Shown piece by piece: positions 38,136-46,650 of a stretch of DNA of 64,000 bases. Origin of the DNA: Candidatus Dechloromonas phosphorivorans (GTDB taxonomy: Bacteria; Pseudomonadota; Gammaproteobacteria; Burkholderiales; Rhodocyclaceae). The position numbers and the translations under genes were made by a program. Position 1 is the stretch's first letter. Each line of letters opens with the position of its first letter. The notes beneath the pieces are model-generated. The model did no database searches. It was given only the letters and a program-made list of their open reading frames with translations, and was not told where the DNA came from. The DNA lies in the NCBI GenBank assembly GCA_016709495.1, contig JADJMS010000024.1, positions 1 through 64,000 of the forward strand. Reading direction: 5' to 3'.

Positions 38136-38308
38136 AAACCCCTCCCGGCCTCCCCTTATCAGGGGAGGTGCACTAGACAAACCGCGCACAATCAAGCTCC
38201 CTCCCCTGAAAAGGGGGCGAAGCTGGGGTTTCGTGAAGCAACGCTTCACGCCAGCGTAGCCGGCTGGCTATGCAAAGCCAGCCGTGGGGGGGTTGGGGAG
38301 GGGTTTGA
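38136..38308. repeat. MITE-like GC-rich inverted-repeat element, ~170 bp
   Basis: Left end AAACCCCTCCC and right end GGGGAGGGGTTT form terminal inverted repeats. An inner CCCCTTATCAGGGG palindrome lies next to the left end, and further hairpins lie in the middle. It lacks coding capacity. Related elements lie at 43001 and 55816, half copies at 20911 and 33383. It fills the gap between the nafY-like gene and the convergent small gene. Confidence 0.7.
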
Positions 38309-38336
38309 ATGACCAGCAAAAACCTTCAACAGCCTC

Positions 38337-38591
38337 TCAAACCTTCTCCATCTGCCCCGGTGCCAGGCCAATCTGGGTCAGCACCGTGCTCTCGTCACCA
38401 TTCCACCAGAGCGCGACCCAGGCCGCACCGTCAGCATCAATCCGCTCAATGTCGCAAATGGCACCGACCATGCCCATGAACATGTCGAGATCCTCCTCGT
38501 CGAGATCGCGATCCGGGGTGATGTCGAGAACGCGAACCCGGTCGCCCATGGCGACGATTTGTCCCTTGCAATCGATGGTAGTGCTTGTCAT
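38337..38591 (-). CDS. small nif-regulated acidic protein, 84 aa
   Basis: ATG 38591 with ACGGAG upstream. A compact beta-rich protein: IDCKGQIVAMGDRVRVLDIT, a DLDEEDLDMFMGMVG segment, then IDADGAAWVALWWNGD. The GDxVRVL...W pattern resembles NifZ-type and other SH3-like small nif proteins, but I cannot name the family with confidence. Its promoter has a perfect sigma54 -24/-12 motif (38672-38686), so expression with nitrogenase is likely. It is divergent from the nifF-like gene and convergent with the nafY-like gene. Confidence 0.75.
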   Translation of the reverse strand: MTSTTIDCKGQIVAMGDRVRVLDITPDRDLDEEDLDMFMGMVGAICDIERIDADGAAWVALWWNGDESTVLTQIGLAPGQMEKV

Positions 38592-38671
38592 GACGAACTC
38601 CGTTGGGCTTGGGGTGACGTTTTCCACCGTGTCGCAAAGTCGACGTCGGCAGCTTGTTTTACCCAACGTTC

Positions 38672-38686
38672 GCAACTGGCGTGCCA
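38672..38686 (-). promoter_or_regulatory. sigma54 promoter of the small nif gene
   Basis: On the minus strand TGGCAC-N5-TTGC, an exact consensus match, about 80 bases upstream of the ATG at 38591. No TGT-N10-ACA site was found further upstream, within the nifF-like gene. Confidence 0.8.
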
Positions 38687-38740
38687 AGTCCGACGTAAAC
38701 CCTCACTCCCTTCACCCATAAAGCCCAGACAGGAATGACC

Positions 38741-39301
38741 ATGAATAAAATCGGAATGTTTTTTGGTACCGAAACCGGCACCACACGGCTGATCGCCAAG
38801 AAAATGCAGAAAAAGCTCGGCGATGACCTCTGCGACAAACCAGTCAACGTTAACCGCATCACACCGGAAGATATGCTCAAGTACGATGCGCTGATCCTCG
38901 GCACGCCAAGCTACGGCATTGGCGAAATTCCCGGCCTGGGCGCATCGTCGGGCTGCTTTGAACCGAACTGGGAAGAGTTCCTCGCCCTGCTGCCGGCCAA
39001 CCCGGATTTCTCCGGCAAGCGCATCGCCTTTTTCGGCCTCGGCGCGCAGGAACGCTACGCCGACCGCTTCGCCAGCTCACTGTTCGCGCTGGTCGAAAAA
39101 TTCAAGGGCTGGGGTGCCGAAATCGTCGGCGACTGGCCTACCGATGGTTACACCTACGAAAATTCTGCCGCCGAAGTTGATGGCCGCTTTATCGGCCTGA
39201 TCATCGACCAGCGCACGCAAGGCATGTTTACGGACGAACGAATTGATACCTGGCTGGGGCAAATCAAGCCTTTGTTGATGGAAAAGCTGACGGCTGACTG
39301 A
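38741..39301 (+). CDS. nifF: flavodoxin, NifF-like
   Basis: About 186 residues from ATG 38741 (AGGA six bases upstream; ATG 38735 also possible). FMN phosphate loop FGTETGTTRLIAKKM, then TPSYGIGEIPGLGASSGC and FFGLGAQERYADRFASSL, with GWPTDGYTYENSAA typical of long-chain flavodoxins of the NifF group. Donates electrons to nitrogenase reductase. It lies among NifA/sigma54-regulated genes, although I see no clear sigma54 site directly upstream of it. Flavodoxin is certain; NifF is inferred from context and similarity. Confidence 0.85.
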   Translation: MNKIGMFFGTETGTTRLIAKKMQKKLGDDLCDKPVNVNRITPEDMLKYDALILGTPSYGIGEIPGLGASSGCFEPNWEEFLALLPANPDFSGKRIAFFGLGAQERYADRFASSLFALVEKFKGWGAEIVGDWPTDGYTYENSAAEVDGRFIGLIIDQRTQGMFTDERIDTWLGQIKPLLMEKLTAD

Positions 39302-39336
39302 GGAATATGGGCTGATTTGGGCTGGGAATGCCATCT

Positions 39337-39376
39337 GCCTGAATGGCATACTGATATTGCAATTGCCATCAGGCAG
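39337..39376. repeat. inverted repeat after nifF-like gene
   Basis: CTGCCTGAATGGCA and TGCCATCAGGCAG form a hairpin with one bulge. It lies in the gap after the flavodoxin gene and could end its transcript, but there is no T-tract on the plus strand. Confidence 0.5.
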
Positions 39377-39483
39377 AAACCAGCCACAAGCGGACGCTGG
39401 GTTATAATTCTCCTGTCATCAAAAAATAGATTCCGCCGGCCGTCGGGTTGGTTACCCTTTACCAAATCACAGCGCCAAATTAT

Positions 39484-39684
39484 ATGAAGTGGCTTTTGTT
39501 TTGTTTCTTCACCATCGTTTTTGGCGCAAGCCCATACCTGTTTATGCTAATAAACCTGTTCGTCATTGATGGTGATTCAAACCGAAATTACTACGTTTTC
39601 TTTACTGTTTTCACTGCGCCCATCGCTTTTGTTGTTCTAGTTATTGGTTTCAACAGGTTTCTTAACTCTCGCGGTAAAGGTTGA
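39484..39684 (+). CDS. small membrane protein, 66 aa
   Basis: Two hydrophobic helices (WLLFCFFTIVFGASPYLFML and FFTVFTAPIAFVVLVIGF) joined by a short polar loop. A TATAAT at 39403 could be its -10 box; no good ribosome-binding site is seen. AT-richer than its neighbours, no family recognised. It may be a real small inner-membrane protein or a chance hydrophobic frame. Confidence 0.45.
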   Translation: MKWLLFCFFTIVFGASPYLFMLINLFVIDGDSNRNYYVFFTVFTAPIAFVVLVIGFNRFLNSRGKG

Positions 39685-39750
39685 GGTCGGTATTTGAAGA
39701 TGCTGGCAGTCTCCTTTGGGCACAAAGTTAACGTTTGCTGACCAATCCGT

Positions 39751-40122
39751 TCAGCAACTAAACCCAGTCACCCGAAAGTCGGCAAACCCAACCTCCCCGC
39801 CTTCCTCATAGACCTCAACCGCCCGCAATTGCTCCCCTTCGCACATAGTGCTGATCGAGGCGCCGGTTTGCGGTGTGTAGACAATGCCGTGCATGGAGCA
39901 ACGCAGGAAGCGGCCGGTATGGTCAAAGACCGTTTGTTGTTCGCAGTCGAGGCGGCGCGGCATGTGCACGCAGCGGTTGATGTAGGCGTAGACCTTGCCG
40001 TCAAAGCGCAAGAGCAGGCACTCGTCCTCGCGCCCCTCGAAGCGCATTTTCAGTTTGCGATACTGCCCTTCCGCCAGTTCATGGCTGGGGCAGATCGCAA
40101 TTTTGGGGATGATCCGGTCCAC
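39751..40122 (-). CDS. Rieske-type 2Fe-2S ferredoxin
   Basis: 123 residues. Cluster ligands in RCVHMP (CxH) and RCSMHG (CxxH), separated by about 17 residues, as in Rieske ferredoxins. Soluble electron carrier or small regulatory subunit. Last gene of the operon SIR2-like / unknown / hemerythrin / Rieske, starting 4 bases after the hemerythrin stop. An electron-transfer role linked to nitrogenase or O2 protection is inferred from the NifA/sigma54 promoter of the operon. Confidence 0.85.
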   Translation of the reverse strand: MDRIIPKIAICPSHELAEGQYRKLKMRFEGREDECLLLRFDGKVYAYINRCVHMPRRLDCEQQTVFDHTGRFLRCSMHGIVYTPQTGASISTMCEGEQLRAVEVYEEGGEVGFADFRVTGFSC

Positions 40123-40126
40123 GATT

Positions 40127-40504
40127 TCAGACTTTCTTCAAGCATCCCGCCAAGGCTGAATCCATCGTTGCGAGATGAGAGTCGAACCACGTCGGCAGGT
40201 TTCTGACGTATTCGCGCGCCAGCCCTAGACGACCGGCTGCGACGCCACGCGCGAAATGGGCCAGTTCGCCCAATACCCGCAGGTGTTCGCTGTTGTGCTC
40301 ACCAATTGCCGGGAAACGGCAAGCTTTCATCAGCTTGCCTTCGTGCTCGAAATGCTGGCGCGTATGCTCGTTCAACTTGACGAAGAGCGCCGGGAAATCT
40401 TCATCGGAGGCGACGAGCAAGGCGTACGAAAGCTCGACAAATTCGCGATGGGTGTCGTCCATTTCGGGGACACCCAAGGCATAACGGGATTCATCCCAGG
40501 CCAT
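40127..40504 (-). CDS. bacteriohemerythrin
   Basis: 125 residues, a single hemerythrin four-helix bundle with a di-iron O2-binding site. Candidate ligands: His19 (MDDTHREF), His51/Glu55 (HFEHEGKLM), His70/His74 (EHNSEHLRVL) and His110/Asp115 (HLATMD). Cytoplasmic. ATG overlaps the stop of the preceding unknown gene (ATGA). In diazotrophs such proteins are thought to supply or buffer O2 near nitrogenase. Full length for the family. Confidence 0.88.
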   Translation of the reverse strand: MAWDESRYALGVPEMDDTHREFVELSYALLVASDEDFPALFVKLNEHTRQHFEHEGKLMKACRFPAIGEHNSEHLRVLGELAHFARGVAAGRLGLAREYVRNLPTWFDSHLATMDSALAGCLKKV

Positions 40505-41061
40505 CAGATCGCCCCGTGCGTCTCGCGCTTGGCGTTGTTGGTTGTCTTCAAGGCATCGTCAAGGCTCATTGCCGGCGACTTGAACTTGTAGGACTTGAGG
40601 GCGGTGTAAACCGTTGCCACCTTATCGGCAGCGCTCAGCCCCTTGAAGTCACCTTTGTCCAAGGCGACCAGATCGGCCAGTTCGTTCCAGACCATGCCCT
40701 GAACCAGTGGGATAAAGGCGACTGTTGCACCGTTGGCGATGGTCGAAAAGGCATTGGGAATATTGACGGTGAAGAAGACGGCTATCGTGCCGGCATTGAA
40801 TTCAGCGCCGAATTTTTCGAGCACGTAGGGAAATTGCTGCAATTCGTCGAGCGAGCCGACAATCAGTTTCAGGCCATCAGCAGCACCAAGCAGGACGGCC
40901 TGCTTGAGCACTTCGGTCGGCGGCTTGCGGCGGCCATTGGCATCGGCCACTTCGCCTTCCTGCAGAATCAGTTCGCCGCGATAGGCGACGAGCCCGCCAG
41001 CACTGGCGGCTTCCTTGAAGTTGGCATTGAAGAAAAGGGGTTCGTAGCGATCAAGCGACAT
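40504..41061 (-). CDS. uncharacterised nif-linked protein, 185 aa
   Basis: No domain recognised. Soluble, with alternating beta/alpha segments (GGLVAYRGELILQEGEVADA, QAVLLGAADGLKLIVGSLDE, GTIAVFFTVNIPNAFSTIAN) and a C-terminal polar tail. RBS AAGGAAAAA lies upstream of ATG 41061. It sits between the SIR2-like gene (27 bases upstream) and the hemerythrin gene (overlapping), in a transcript with sigma54/NifA signals. The tight coupling to hemerythrin suggests a shared function. Confidence 0.8.
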   Translation of the reverse strand: MSLDRYEPLFFNANFKEAASAGGLVAYRGELILQEGEVADANGRRKPPTEVLKQAVLLGAADGLKLIVGSLDELQQFPYVLEKFGAEFNAGTIAVFFTVNIPNAFSTIANGATVAFIPLVQGMVWNELADLVALDKGDFKGLSAADKVATVYTALKSYKFKSPAMSLDDALKTTNNAKRETHGAI

Positions 41062-41088
41062 GTTTTTTCCTTACAGGTTTGAATAAGT

Positions 41089-41925
41089 TCAGGCAGCAAC
41101 AGGGGCGCCAATCAGATCGAAGACATCAGCTTCGATCAGTTCCAGCTTCTGCTTTTTGCAGAAACGGCGTTCCTTGTCGGTCGGGTTGTTGATCAAGGCC
41201 CAGCCGGCAGGTTCGGCAGCGGAATAGATCATGTCGGACATCACCATGCGCTCGGTGTCGCGGTTCAGGCGCAGGCCCATGAACAGGTATTGCTTGCCCT
41301 TGCGCAGTTCCTTGACTTCCGGCGGGATCGAGAAGCCGCCCATCAGCTCGGTGATGAAATCGACGTAGTCGGCATCGGAGGCAATGTAGTTGGCCTCCGG
41401 CTTCGGCGTGCCCATCGGCTTGAAGAGGATGGGCAAGGCCGGGTTGATCAGGCCGCTCTTCTGGTAGGCGATGCCGTCCCAGAGGTAAAGCTTGTAGCGG
41501 AAATCGGTGCCGCCAATGCGCGCAATACCGACAATCAGGTTGTGCGGCACATCGGCGTAGGAGTCCTGCAACTGCGTATCACGGTTCACATCGATCACGT
41601 AATGCGGGGAGATTGCCTTCAGCCAGTCGTGCACCGCGCCGCGCGTCCAGGCAGTTTCGCCATAGGTGCGGGTGAGAAACTTGGTCACCGCGCTGCGGCC
41701 ACGCTTGAGTTCGATATTCATTGCCGCCCGCGCAAACTCGTACATCAGCTTGGGCGCCATCGGCTTGCCGCCATTCATGGCGATGATCAGCGAATCGCTG
41801 TCGGCCGGAATCGGCTCGCCGGTTGCAACATTCGTCACATCGGCCAGCACGCCGGCGCCAAGATAGGGAACGATGCTGCCATCCTTGAGGCCGGCCAGCA
41901 GTTTTTCACGCAGTTCTGGGGTCAT
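41089..41925 (-). CDS. SIR2-like domain protein, nif-regulated
   Basis: 278 residues. N-terminal SIGSIR-like nucleotide-binding motif SIVPYLGAGVLAD (GAG of the SIR2 Rossmann fold) and a later YVIDVNRDTQLQDSY that corresponds to the TTNYDxxLE strand of SIR2-like proteins. The substrate-binding His and zinc Cys4 of classical sirtuins are absent, as in the SIR2_2 group. First gene of a four-gene operon. A sigma54 site and a NifA site upstream argue for a nitrogen-fixation role rather than phage defence. Whether it binds or cleaves NAD is unknown. Confidence 0.75.
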   Translation of the reverse strand: MTPELREKLLAGLKDGSIVPYLGAGVLADVTNVATGEPIPADSDSLIIAMNGGKPMAPKLMYEFARAAMNIELKRGRSAVTKFLTRTYGETAWTRGAVHDWLKAISPHYVIDVNRDTQLQDSYADVPHNLIVGIARIGGTDFRYKLYLWDGIAYQKSGLINPALPILFKPMGTPKPEANYIASDADYVDFITELMGGFSIPPEVKELRKGKQYLFMGLRLNRDTERMVMSDMIYSAAEPAGWALINNPTDKERRFCKKQKLELIEADVFDLIGAPVAA

Positions 41926-41959
41926 TTTGTTTGCTCTGAAGTGGGGTACACCCCCTCAC

Positions 41960-41975
41960 AGCAAATTCCACGCCC
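41960..41975 (-). promoter_or_regulatory. sigma54 promoter of the SIR2-hemerythrin-Rieske operon
   Basis: The minus strand reads GGGCGT-N5-TTTGCT with GG and GC separated by 10 bases, about 35 bases upstream of the ATG at 41925. The -24 half is imperfect, the -12 half good, and it is supported by the NifA site at 42026. Confidence 0.6.
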
Positions 41976-41991
41976 GTTATGACATCACCTG

Positions 41992-42017
41992 CTGGTGCGG
42001 CTTTCCGGCTGCACCAG
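41992..42017. repeat. hairpin downstream of ureG
   Basis: CTGGTGC and GCACCAG flank a GC-rich short loop, immediately after the ureG stop. It lacks a T-tract. It lies between the sigma54 site and the NifA site, where a bend or loop could matter, or it may stabilise the urease mRNA end. Confidence 0.4.
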
Positions 42018-42025
42018 TTTGGGAT

Positions 42026-42036
42026 TGTTGGGTTTG

Positions 42037-42041
<5 letters not shown>
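42026..42041. promoter_or_regulatory. NifA upstream activator site
   Basis: Exact TGT-N10-ACA about 50 bases upstream of the -24 element at 41975. It overlaps the last codons of ureG. Second exact NifA site in this region. Confidence 0.65.
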
Positions 42042-42650
<609 letters not shown>

Positions 42651-42654
<4 letters not shown>

Positions 42655-43103
42655 GGTGTTTCCAAGTTTGTTTGCAAGTGTTCGTAAATGCCGGGCAGGT
42701 TGTTCAGGATGTCGCGATTGGCGTAGCGAATTTCGCGCAGACCTTGGCTTTCAAGGAAGGCGGTACGCTGGTCGTCGTATTCGACCTGCTCGGCGTGGCT
42801 GTCGCCGTCAATTTCGATGACTAGGCGAAGTTCACTGCAATAAAAATCGACGATGTAGGGGCCGATGGGTTTTTGGCGGTGAAACTTGTGGTGTTCGAAC
42901 TGCTTGCTGCGCAGCAGTTTGTGCCAGATCAGGGTTTCGGCAGGGGTTGGGTTTTTGCGGTTTTCGCGGGCGAGCACAGTCAGTCTTTTATCGTATTTTA
43001 GAAACCCCAACCCCTCCCCGGCCCTCCCCTTATCAGGGGAGGGAGAAATCGGCTCCCCCCCTGATAAGGTGGGGCTGGGGGGGGTTGGGTTTTTGTCTCT
43101 CAT
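42651..43103 (-). CDS. DUF559 Vsr-like endonuclease-domain protein, repeat-fused N-terminus
   Basis: 150 residues from ATG 43103, one base after the ureF stop. Residues 1-35 (Pro/Gly-rich, NPTPPSPTLSGG... and DKGRAGEGLGF) are encoded by the GC-rich inverted-repeat element. The DUF559 domain begins at KYDKRLTVLARENRKNPT and runs to the end (PAETLIWHKLLRSKQFEHHK, IGPYIVDFYCSELRLVIEID, DGDSHAEQVEYDDQRTAFL), with the PD-(D/E)XK-type acidic residues of Vsr-like nucleases. It has no role in urease maturation and is an insertion between ureF and ureG. The native DUF559 start seems lost and replaced by read-through of the repeat. Confidence 0.82.
43001..43094. repeat. MITE-like GC-rich inverted-repeat element, ~94 bp
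   Basis: The left arm begins AAACCCCAACCCCTCCCC and the right arm ends GGGGGGTTGGGTTTTT. Inner palindromes CCCCTTATCAGGGG and CCCCCTGATAAGG lie inside. It forms the 5' coding part of the DUF559 gene. Same family as the elements at 38136 and 55816. Confidence 0.75.
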
Positions 43104-43104
43104 C

Positions 43105-43791
43105 TCAAGACCGAAACAACCTCGAATACTGCGTCTCATGCCTAGCACAGGCAATCGCAAAGGCCGGCGTGAAGTTGGACCATTCATTTTCTGGCCGATT
43201 TTTGGCGTCGACCGCAACAGATGGGATTTTGCCGCCCAGTTCAGCCAGCAGACGCTGGCCGGCGGCCTGACCGAGGGGAACCGCCTTCAGCGCGGCCATC
43301 ACCTGATTTTCTGCCCACGACCAGAGATAGGCGACCAGCGCATCTTCCGGGTTGATCCCCCAAACTGCGGCGATACCTGACCAGCCGGTGGGAAAACCAA
43401 TTTCCGGCATCCCGCCAAGAGTGGATTCAACGCCACTCAAGGCCGGATCGCGTAAATCGCGTACCAACCGGGCCAGCGAAAAACCCATCTGCGCCGTTTC
43501 GGCACGCAGTTCAGCCGATTCGCGGCTGGCCAGAAACTCGGCATTCAGTCGCACGATCTCCGAGGTACTTCCGGCCAACCACGCCGCCATCAGCGCACTG
43601 ACCAGCGGTGCCTCATATCGACCAATGCCGTGTGTTAGAAGATCAGAAATCCAACACCCGGCCGTTGCTTCATCGCGGATGACGCCCGACTCAACCGCCC
43701 ACTCCAGCCCCTGCGAATAGGTGTAGGCGCCCACCGGCAAGGCCGGGCTGGCCAGTTGCAGCAGGCGGGCGAGTTGCAGATTGGGGTTCAA
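43105..43791 (-). CDS. ureF: urease accessory protein UreF
   Basis: 228 residues. Helical nickel-insertion chaperone that regulates the UreG GTPase. Conserved N-terminus LLQLASPALPVGAYTYSQGLE and C-terminal PAFAIACARHETQYSRLFRS. Start ATG overlaps the ureE stop. One copy of the dispersed motif lies in the variable stretch near its C-terminus (43207, read as SVAVDA). Confidence 0.94.
   Translation of the reverse strand: MNPNLQLARLLQLASPALPVGAYTYSQGLEWAVESGVIRDEATAGCWISDLLTHGIGRYEAPLVSALMAAWLAGSTSEIVRLNAEFLASRESAELRAETAQMGFSLARLVRDLRDPALSGVESTLGGMPEIGFPTGWSGIAAVWGINPEDALVAYLWSWAENQVMAALKAVPLGQAAGQRLLAELGGKIPSVAVDAKNRPENEWSNFTPAFAIACARHETQYSRLFRS
43207..43218 (-). repeat. dispersed 12-base motif, copy 8
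   Basis: The minus strand reads GTTGCGGTCGAC then GCCAAAAAT, inside ureF. Confidence 0.7.
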
Positions 43792-44315
43792 CGCGGCTTG
43801 AACTGGTGGATTTTTGGCACGGAACGATGTGGGCCGTGGCCGGGATTGTGCAGGTCAGTTTCACCTTCACCAGCGTGCTGATGGCCACCGCCATAGGCAC
43901 CGGATTCCGGCTGGAATGGTGCTTCGGTCTCGCTGACCATGCAACCGAGGCCTTTGACCATCTCGGCCAGCACGTGGTCAGTCTGAAAACGCAGTTTGCC
44001 GCCATTTTCAGTCGGCAAAATCTGCACCGGCACATGGCGATTGCCGAGGTGGTAGGCAGCGCGTGCAAAGAGCAGCGGGCTATTGGCAATGGCTTCGATT
44101 AGTTTCTCCGGCGCAGCACGGATTTCGACGATGGCGCTGTCTTCCTCAGCCTGCAATTTGTCGCCATCCTGCAGATAATCACCGCGCTCGAGAAATATGC
44201 CGGCTTCGGCGCCTGAAGCCAGTTTCACCTTGAGACGACTGCGCTTGCGTTCGTCGTAGGCCAAGGCGACTGAGTCGGTGGCAGGATGATTGGTTCGTTT
44301 AGAAAAAATCAGCAT
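43788..44315 (-). CDS. ureE: urease accessory protein UreE
   Basis: 175 residues, nickel chaperone. N-terminal UreE domain with RSRLKVKLASGAEAGIFLERGD, central LFARAAYHLGNRHVPVQI, and a His-rich tail (AYGGGHQHAG, GHGPHRS) that binds extra nickel. It lies between ureC and ureF, with two bases to ureC. Full length. Confidence 0.93.
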   Translation of the reverse strand: MLIFSKRTNHPATDSVALAYDERKRSRLKVKLASGAEAGIFLERGDYLQDGDKLQAEEDSAIVEIRAAPEKLIEAIANSPLLFARAAYHLGNRHVPVQILPTENGGKLRFQTDHVLAEMVKGLGCMVSETEAPFQPESGAYGGGHQHAGEGETDLHNPGHGPHRSVPKIHQFKPR

Positions 44316-44317
44316 GG

Positions 44318-46024
44318 TTAGAAGAGAAAATAACGTTGCGCCAGCGGCAATTCAGTCGCCGGTTCGCAGACGAGATGCACGCCATCGGCCTTGACGACAT
44401 AGGTTTCCGGATCGACGGTGATTTCCGGCGTCGCGCCGTTGTGCACCATGTCGGATTTTTTCAGCGTGCGCGTTCCAGAAACGGCGATCAGCGGTTTGCT
44501 CAGTCCAAGGGCGGCAACGGCTGGATTCTTCAGTGCCGCTTGAGATAAGAAATCCACCGAGGTTTTCAATGCCCTGCCGAAGCTGCCGAACATCGGCCGG
44601 TAATGCACTGGCTGCGGCGTCGGAATCGAGGCATTCGGGTCGCCCATGGCGGCGGCGGCGATCATGCCACCCTTGAGGATCAGCGACGGCTTGACACCAA
44701 AGAAGGCAGGTTTCCACAACACGAGATCGGCCAGCTTGCCGACTTCGATGGAACCGACGGTGTGCGCGATGCCGTGGGTCAGCGCCGGATTGATGGTGTA
44801 TTTGGCGATGTAGCGCTTGACGCGGAAATTGTCATTTCTTGCATTGTCTTCAGGGAGCGCGCCGCGTTGCAGCTTCATCTTGTGCGCCGCCTGCCAGGTG
44901 CGGATGATGACTTCGCCGACGCGGCCCATGGCCTGCGAATCGGAAGACATCATCGAGAAGGCGCCGAGGTCGTGCAGGATGTCTTCGGCGGCGATCGTTT
45001 CGCGGCGGATGCGGCTTTCGGCGAAGGCAATGTCCTCGGCGATGCTCGGGTCGAGGTGGTGGCAAACCATGAGCATATCGAGATGCTCGTCGATGGTATT
45101 GACCGTGTAGGGCATGGTCGGGTTGGTCGAGCTGGGCAGGACATTGGACAGGCCGGCCGCCTTGATGATGTCCGGGGCGTGGCCGCCGCCGGCGCCTTCG
45201 GTGTGGAAGGTGTGGATGGTGCGGCCCTTGAAGGCGCCCAGTGTCGCTTCAACAAAGCCGGATTCGTTGAGCGTGTCGGAGTGGATGGCAACCTGAACGT
45301 CCATCTCGTCGGCCACCGTCAGGCAGCAGTCGATGGCCGCAGGTGTGGTGCCCCAATCTTCGTGCAGCTTGAGGCCCATGGCACCGGCTTCGACCTGTTC
45401 GCGCAGGGCTTCCGGCAGGCTGGCGTTGCCCTTGCCGAGAAAGCCGAGGTTCATCGGGAAGGCATCGGCCGCTTCGAGCATGCGGTGGATGTGCCACGGT
45501 CCCGGCGTACAGGTGGTGGCGAAGGTGCCGGTCGCCGGCCCGGTGCCGCCGCCGATCATCGTCGTGACGCCGGAGTAGAGCGCCTCGTCGATCTGCTGCG
45601 GGCAGATGAAATGGATGTGGCTGTCGATGCCGCCGGCCGTGACGATCATGCCTTCGCCGGCGATCACTTCGGTGCCGGGGCCGATGACGATATCGACACC
45701 GGGCTGGATGTCCGGATTGCCGGCCTTGCCGATGGCGGAGATGCGGCCGTCCTTGAGGCCGATGTCGGCCTTGATGATGCCGGTCACGGCGTCGACGATC
45801 AGGGCGTTGGTGATGACCGTATCGACGGTTTCCGCCGAGACGCGCTGGCCCTGGCCCATGCCGTCGCGGATGACCTTGCCACCGCCGAATTTCACTTCCT
45901 CGCCGTAGATGGTGTGGTCTTTCTCGACCTCGATGATCAGCTCGGTATCAGCCAGGCGCAGGCGGTCGCCGGTGGTCGGGCCGAACATTTCGGCATAGGC
46001 CTGACGGGTAATCTTTGTGCTCAT
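44318..46024 (-). CDS. ureC: urease alpha subunit (catalytic)
   Basis: 568 residues from ATG 46024. Hydrolyses urea to ammonia and carbamate. Di-nickel site motifs: THIHFICPQQ-type region (SHIHFICPQQI), carbamylated Lys in GLKLHEDWGTTPA (near residue 218), IHSDTLNESGFVE, and the flap MVCHHLDPSIAEDI with the catalytic His region. Conserved start TRQAYAEMFGPTTGDRLRLAD. Cytoplasmic, assembles with UreA and UreB. The gene overlaps the ureB stop. Intact, with no copies of the dispersed motif. Confidence 0.97.
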   Translation of the reverse strand: MSTKITRQAYAEMFGPTTGDRLRLADTELIIEVEKDHTIYGEEVKFGGGKVIRDGMGQGQRVSAETVDTVITNALIVDAVTGIIKADIGLKDGRISAIGKAGNPDIQPGVDIVIGPGTEVIAGEGMIVTAGGIDSHIHFICPQQIDEALYSGVTTMIGGGTGPATGTFATTCTPGPWHIHRMLEAADAFPMNLGFLGKGNASLPEALREQVEAGAMGLKLHEDWGTTPAAIDCCLTVADEMDVQVAIHSDTLNESGFVEATLGAFKGRTIHTFHTEGAGGGHAPDIIKAAGLSNVLPSSTNPTMPYTVNTIDEHLDMLMVCHHLDPSIAEDIAFAESRIRRETIAAEDILHDLGAFSMMSSDSQAMGRVGEVIIRTWQAAHKMKLQRGALPEDNARNDNFRVKRYIAKYTINPALTHGIAHTVGSIEVGKLADLVLWKPAFFGVKPSLILKGGMIAAAAMGDPNASIPTPQPVHYRPMFGSFGRALKTSVDFLSQAALKNPAVAALGLSKPLIAVSGTRTLKKSDMVHNGATPEITVDPETYVVKADGVHLVCEPATELPLAQRYFLF

Positions 46025-46329
46025 CACAGTGCTCCCTGAATCAGACCACGGAAACCATAAACCTTGCGCTCACCAGCCAGGGCGACCAGTTGCACGGTGC
46101 GTGTCTGGCCCGGCTCGAAGCGCACGGCGGTGCCGGCGGCGATGTCGAGGCGGAAGCCACGCGCCGCTTCGCGGTCGAAGCTCAGGCCGGCGTTGGTTTC
46201 ATAAAAATGGTAGTGCGAGCCGACCTGGATCGGCCGGTCGCCGGTGTTGGCGACGACCAGCGTGATCGTCGGGCGGCCGGCGTTGAGTTCGAGTTCGCCG
46301 GGTTCGGCGAGGAGTTCTCCGGGGATCAT
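46024..46329 (-). CDS. ureB: urease beta subunit
   Basis: 101 residues, the short bacterial form. IPGELLAEPGELELNAGR, then VANTGDRPIQVGSHYHFYETN and FDREAARGFRLDIAAGTAVRFEPGQ, which match UreB closely. Ends GFRGLIQGAL, immediately overlapping ureC. Structural subunit of the urease trimer. Confidence 0.96.
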   Translation of the reverse strand: MIPGELLAEPGELELNAGRPTITLVVANTGDRPIQVGSHYHFYETNAGLSFDREAARGFRLDIAAGTAVRFEPGQTRTVQLVALAGERKVYGFRGLIQGAL

Positions 46330-46338
46330 GTCAGCTCC

Positions 46339-46641
46339 TCAAACAATCGGGTTATGCACGGTGACCAGCTTGGTTCCATCCGGAAAGGTCGCTTCAACCT
46401 GAATCTCAGGGATCAACTCGGCAATACCGTCCATCACATCGGCGCGAGTCAAAACCTGCGTGCCGGCGTGCATCAGCTCAGCAACCGTCCGGCCATCGCG
46501 CGCCCCTTCCATGATCGCGCAGGTGATCAGCGCCACGGCTTCCGGGTAGTTGAGCTTCAGGCCCCTGGCCTGGCGCCGTTCGGCAAGCAGGCCGGCGGTG
46601 AAGATCAGCAGTTTGTCTTTTTCGCGGGGTGTCAGTTCCAT
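46339..46641 (-). CDS. ureA: urease gamma subunit
   Basis: 100 residues. MELTPREKDKLLIFTAGLLA start, NYPEAVALITCAIMEGARDG and the terminal VEATFPDGTKLVTVHNPI are diagnostic. Nine bases upstream of ureB and ten downstream of ureD. Confidence 0.97.
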   Translation of the reverse strand: MELTPREKDKLLIFTAGLLAERRQARGLKLNYPEAVALITCAIMEGARDGRTVAELMHAGTQVLTRADVMDGIAELIPEIQVEATFPDGTKLVTVHNPIV

Positions 46642-46650
46642 GCAGGCTCC

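Noticed and set aside
37391..39301. A full nif gene cluster
   Set aside because: Only accessory genes (nafY-like, nifF-like, small nif gene) are present; no nifHDK or nifENB in the window.
41089..41925. SIR2-like gene as an NAD-depleting anti-phage effector
   Set aside because: The operon has NifA and sigma54 signals and hemerythrin/Rieske partners, and no defence genes are nearby.
45101..45118. Further copies of the 12-base motif at 6093, 8395, 11413, 32897, 45101 and 62761
   Set aside because: They differ by two or more bases or lack the core. The ones at 11413 and 62761 are noted as weak relatives but not counted.
44603..46039. 478-aa plus-strand frame opposite ureC
   Set aside because: Shadow frame; ureC is complete on the minus strand.
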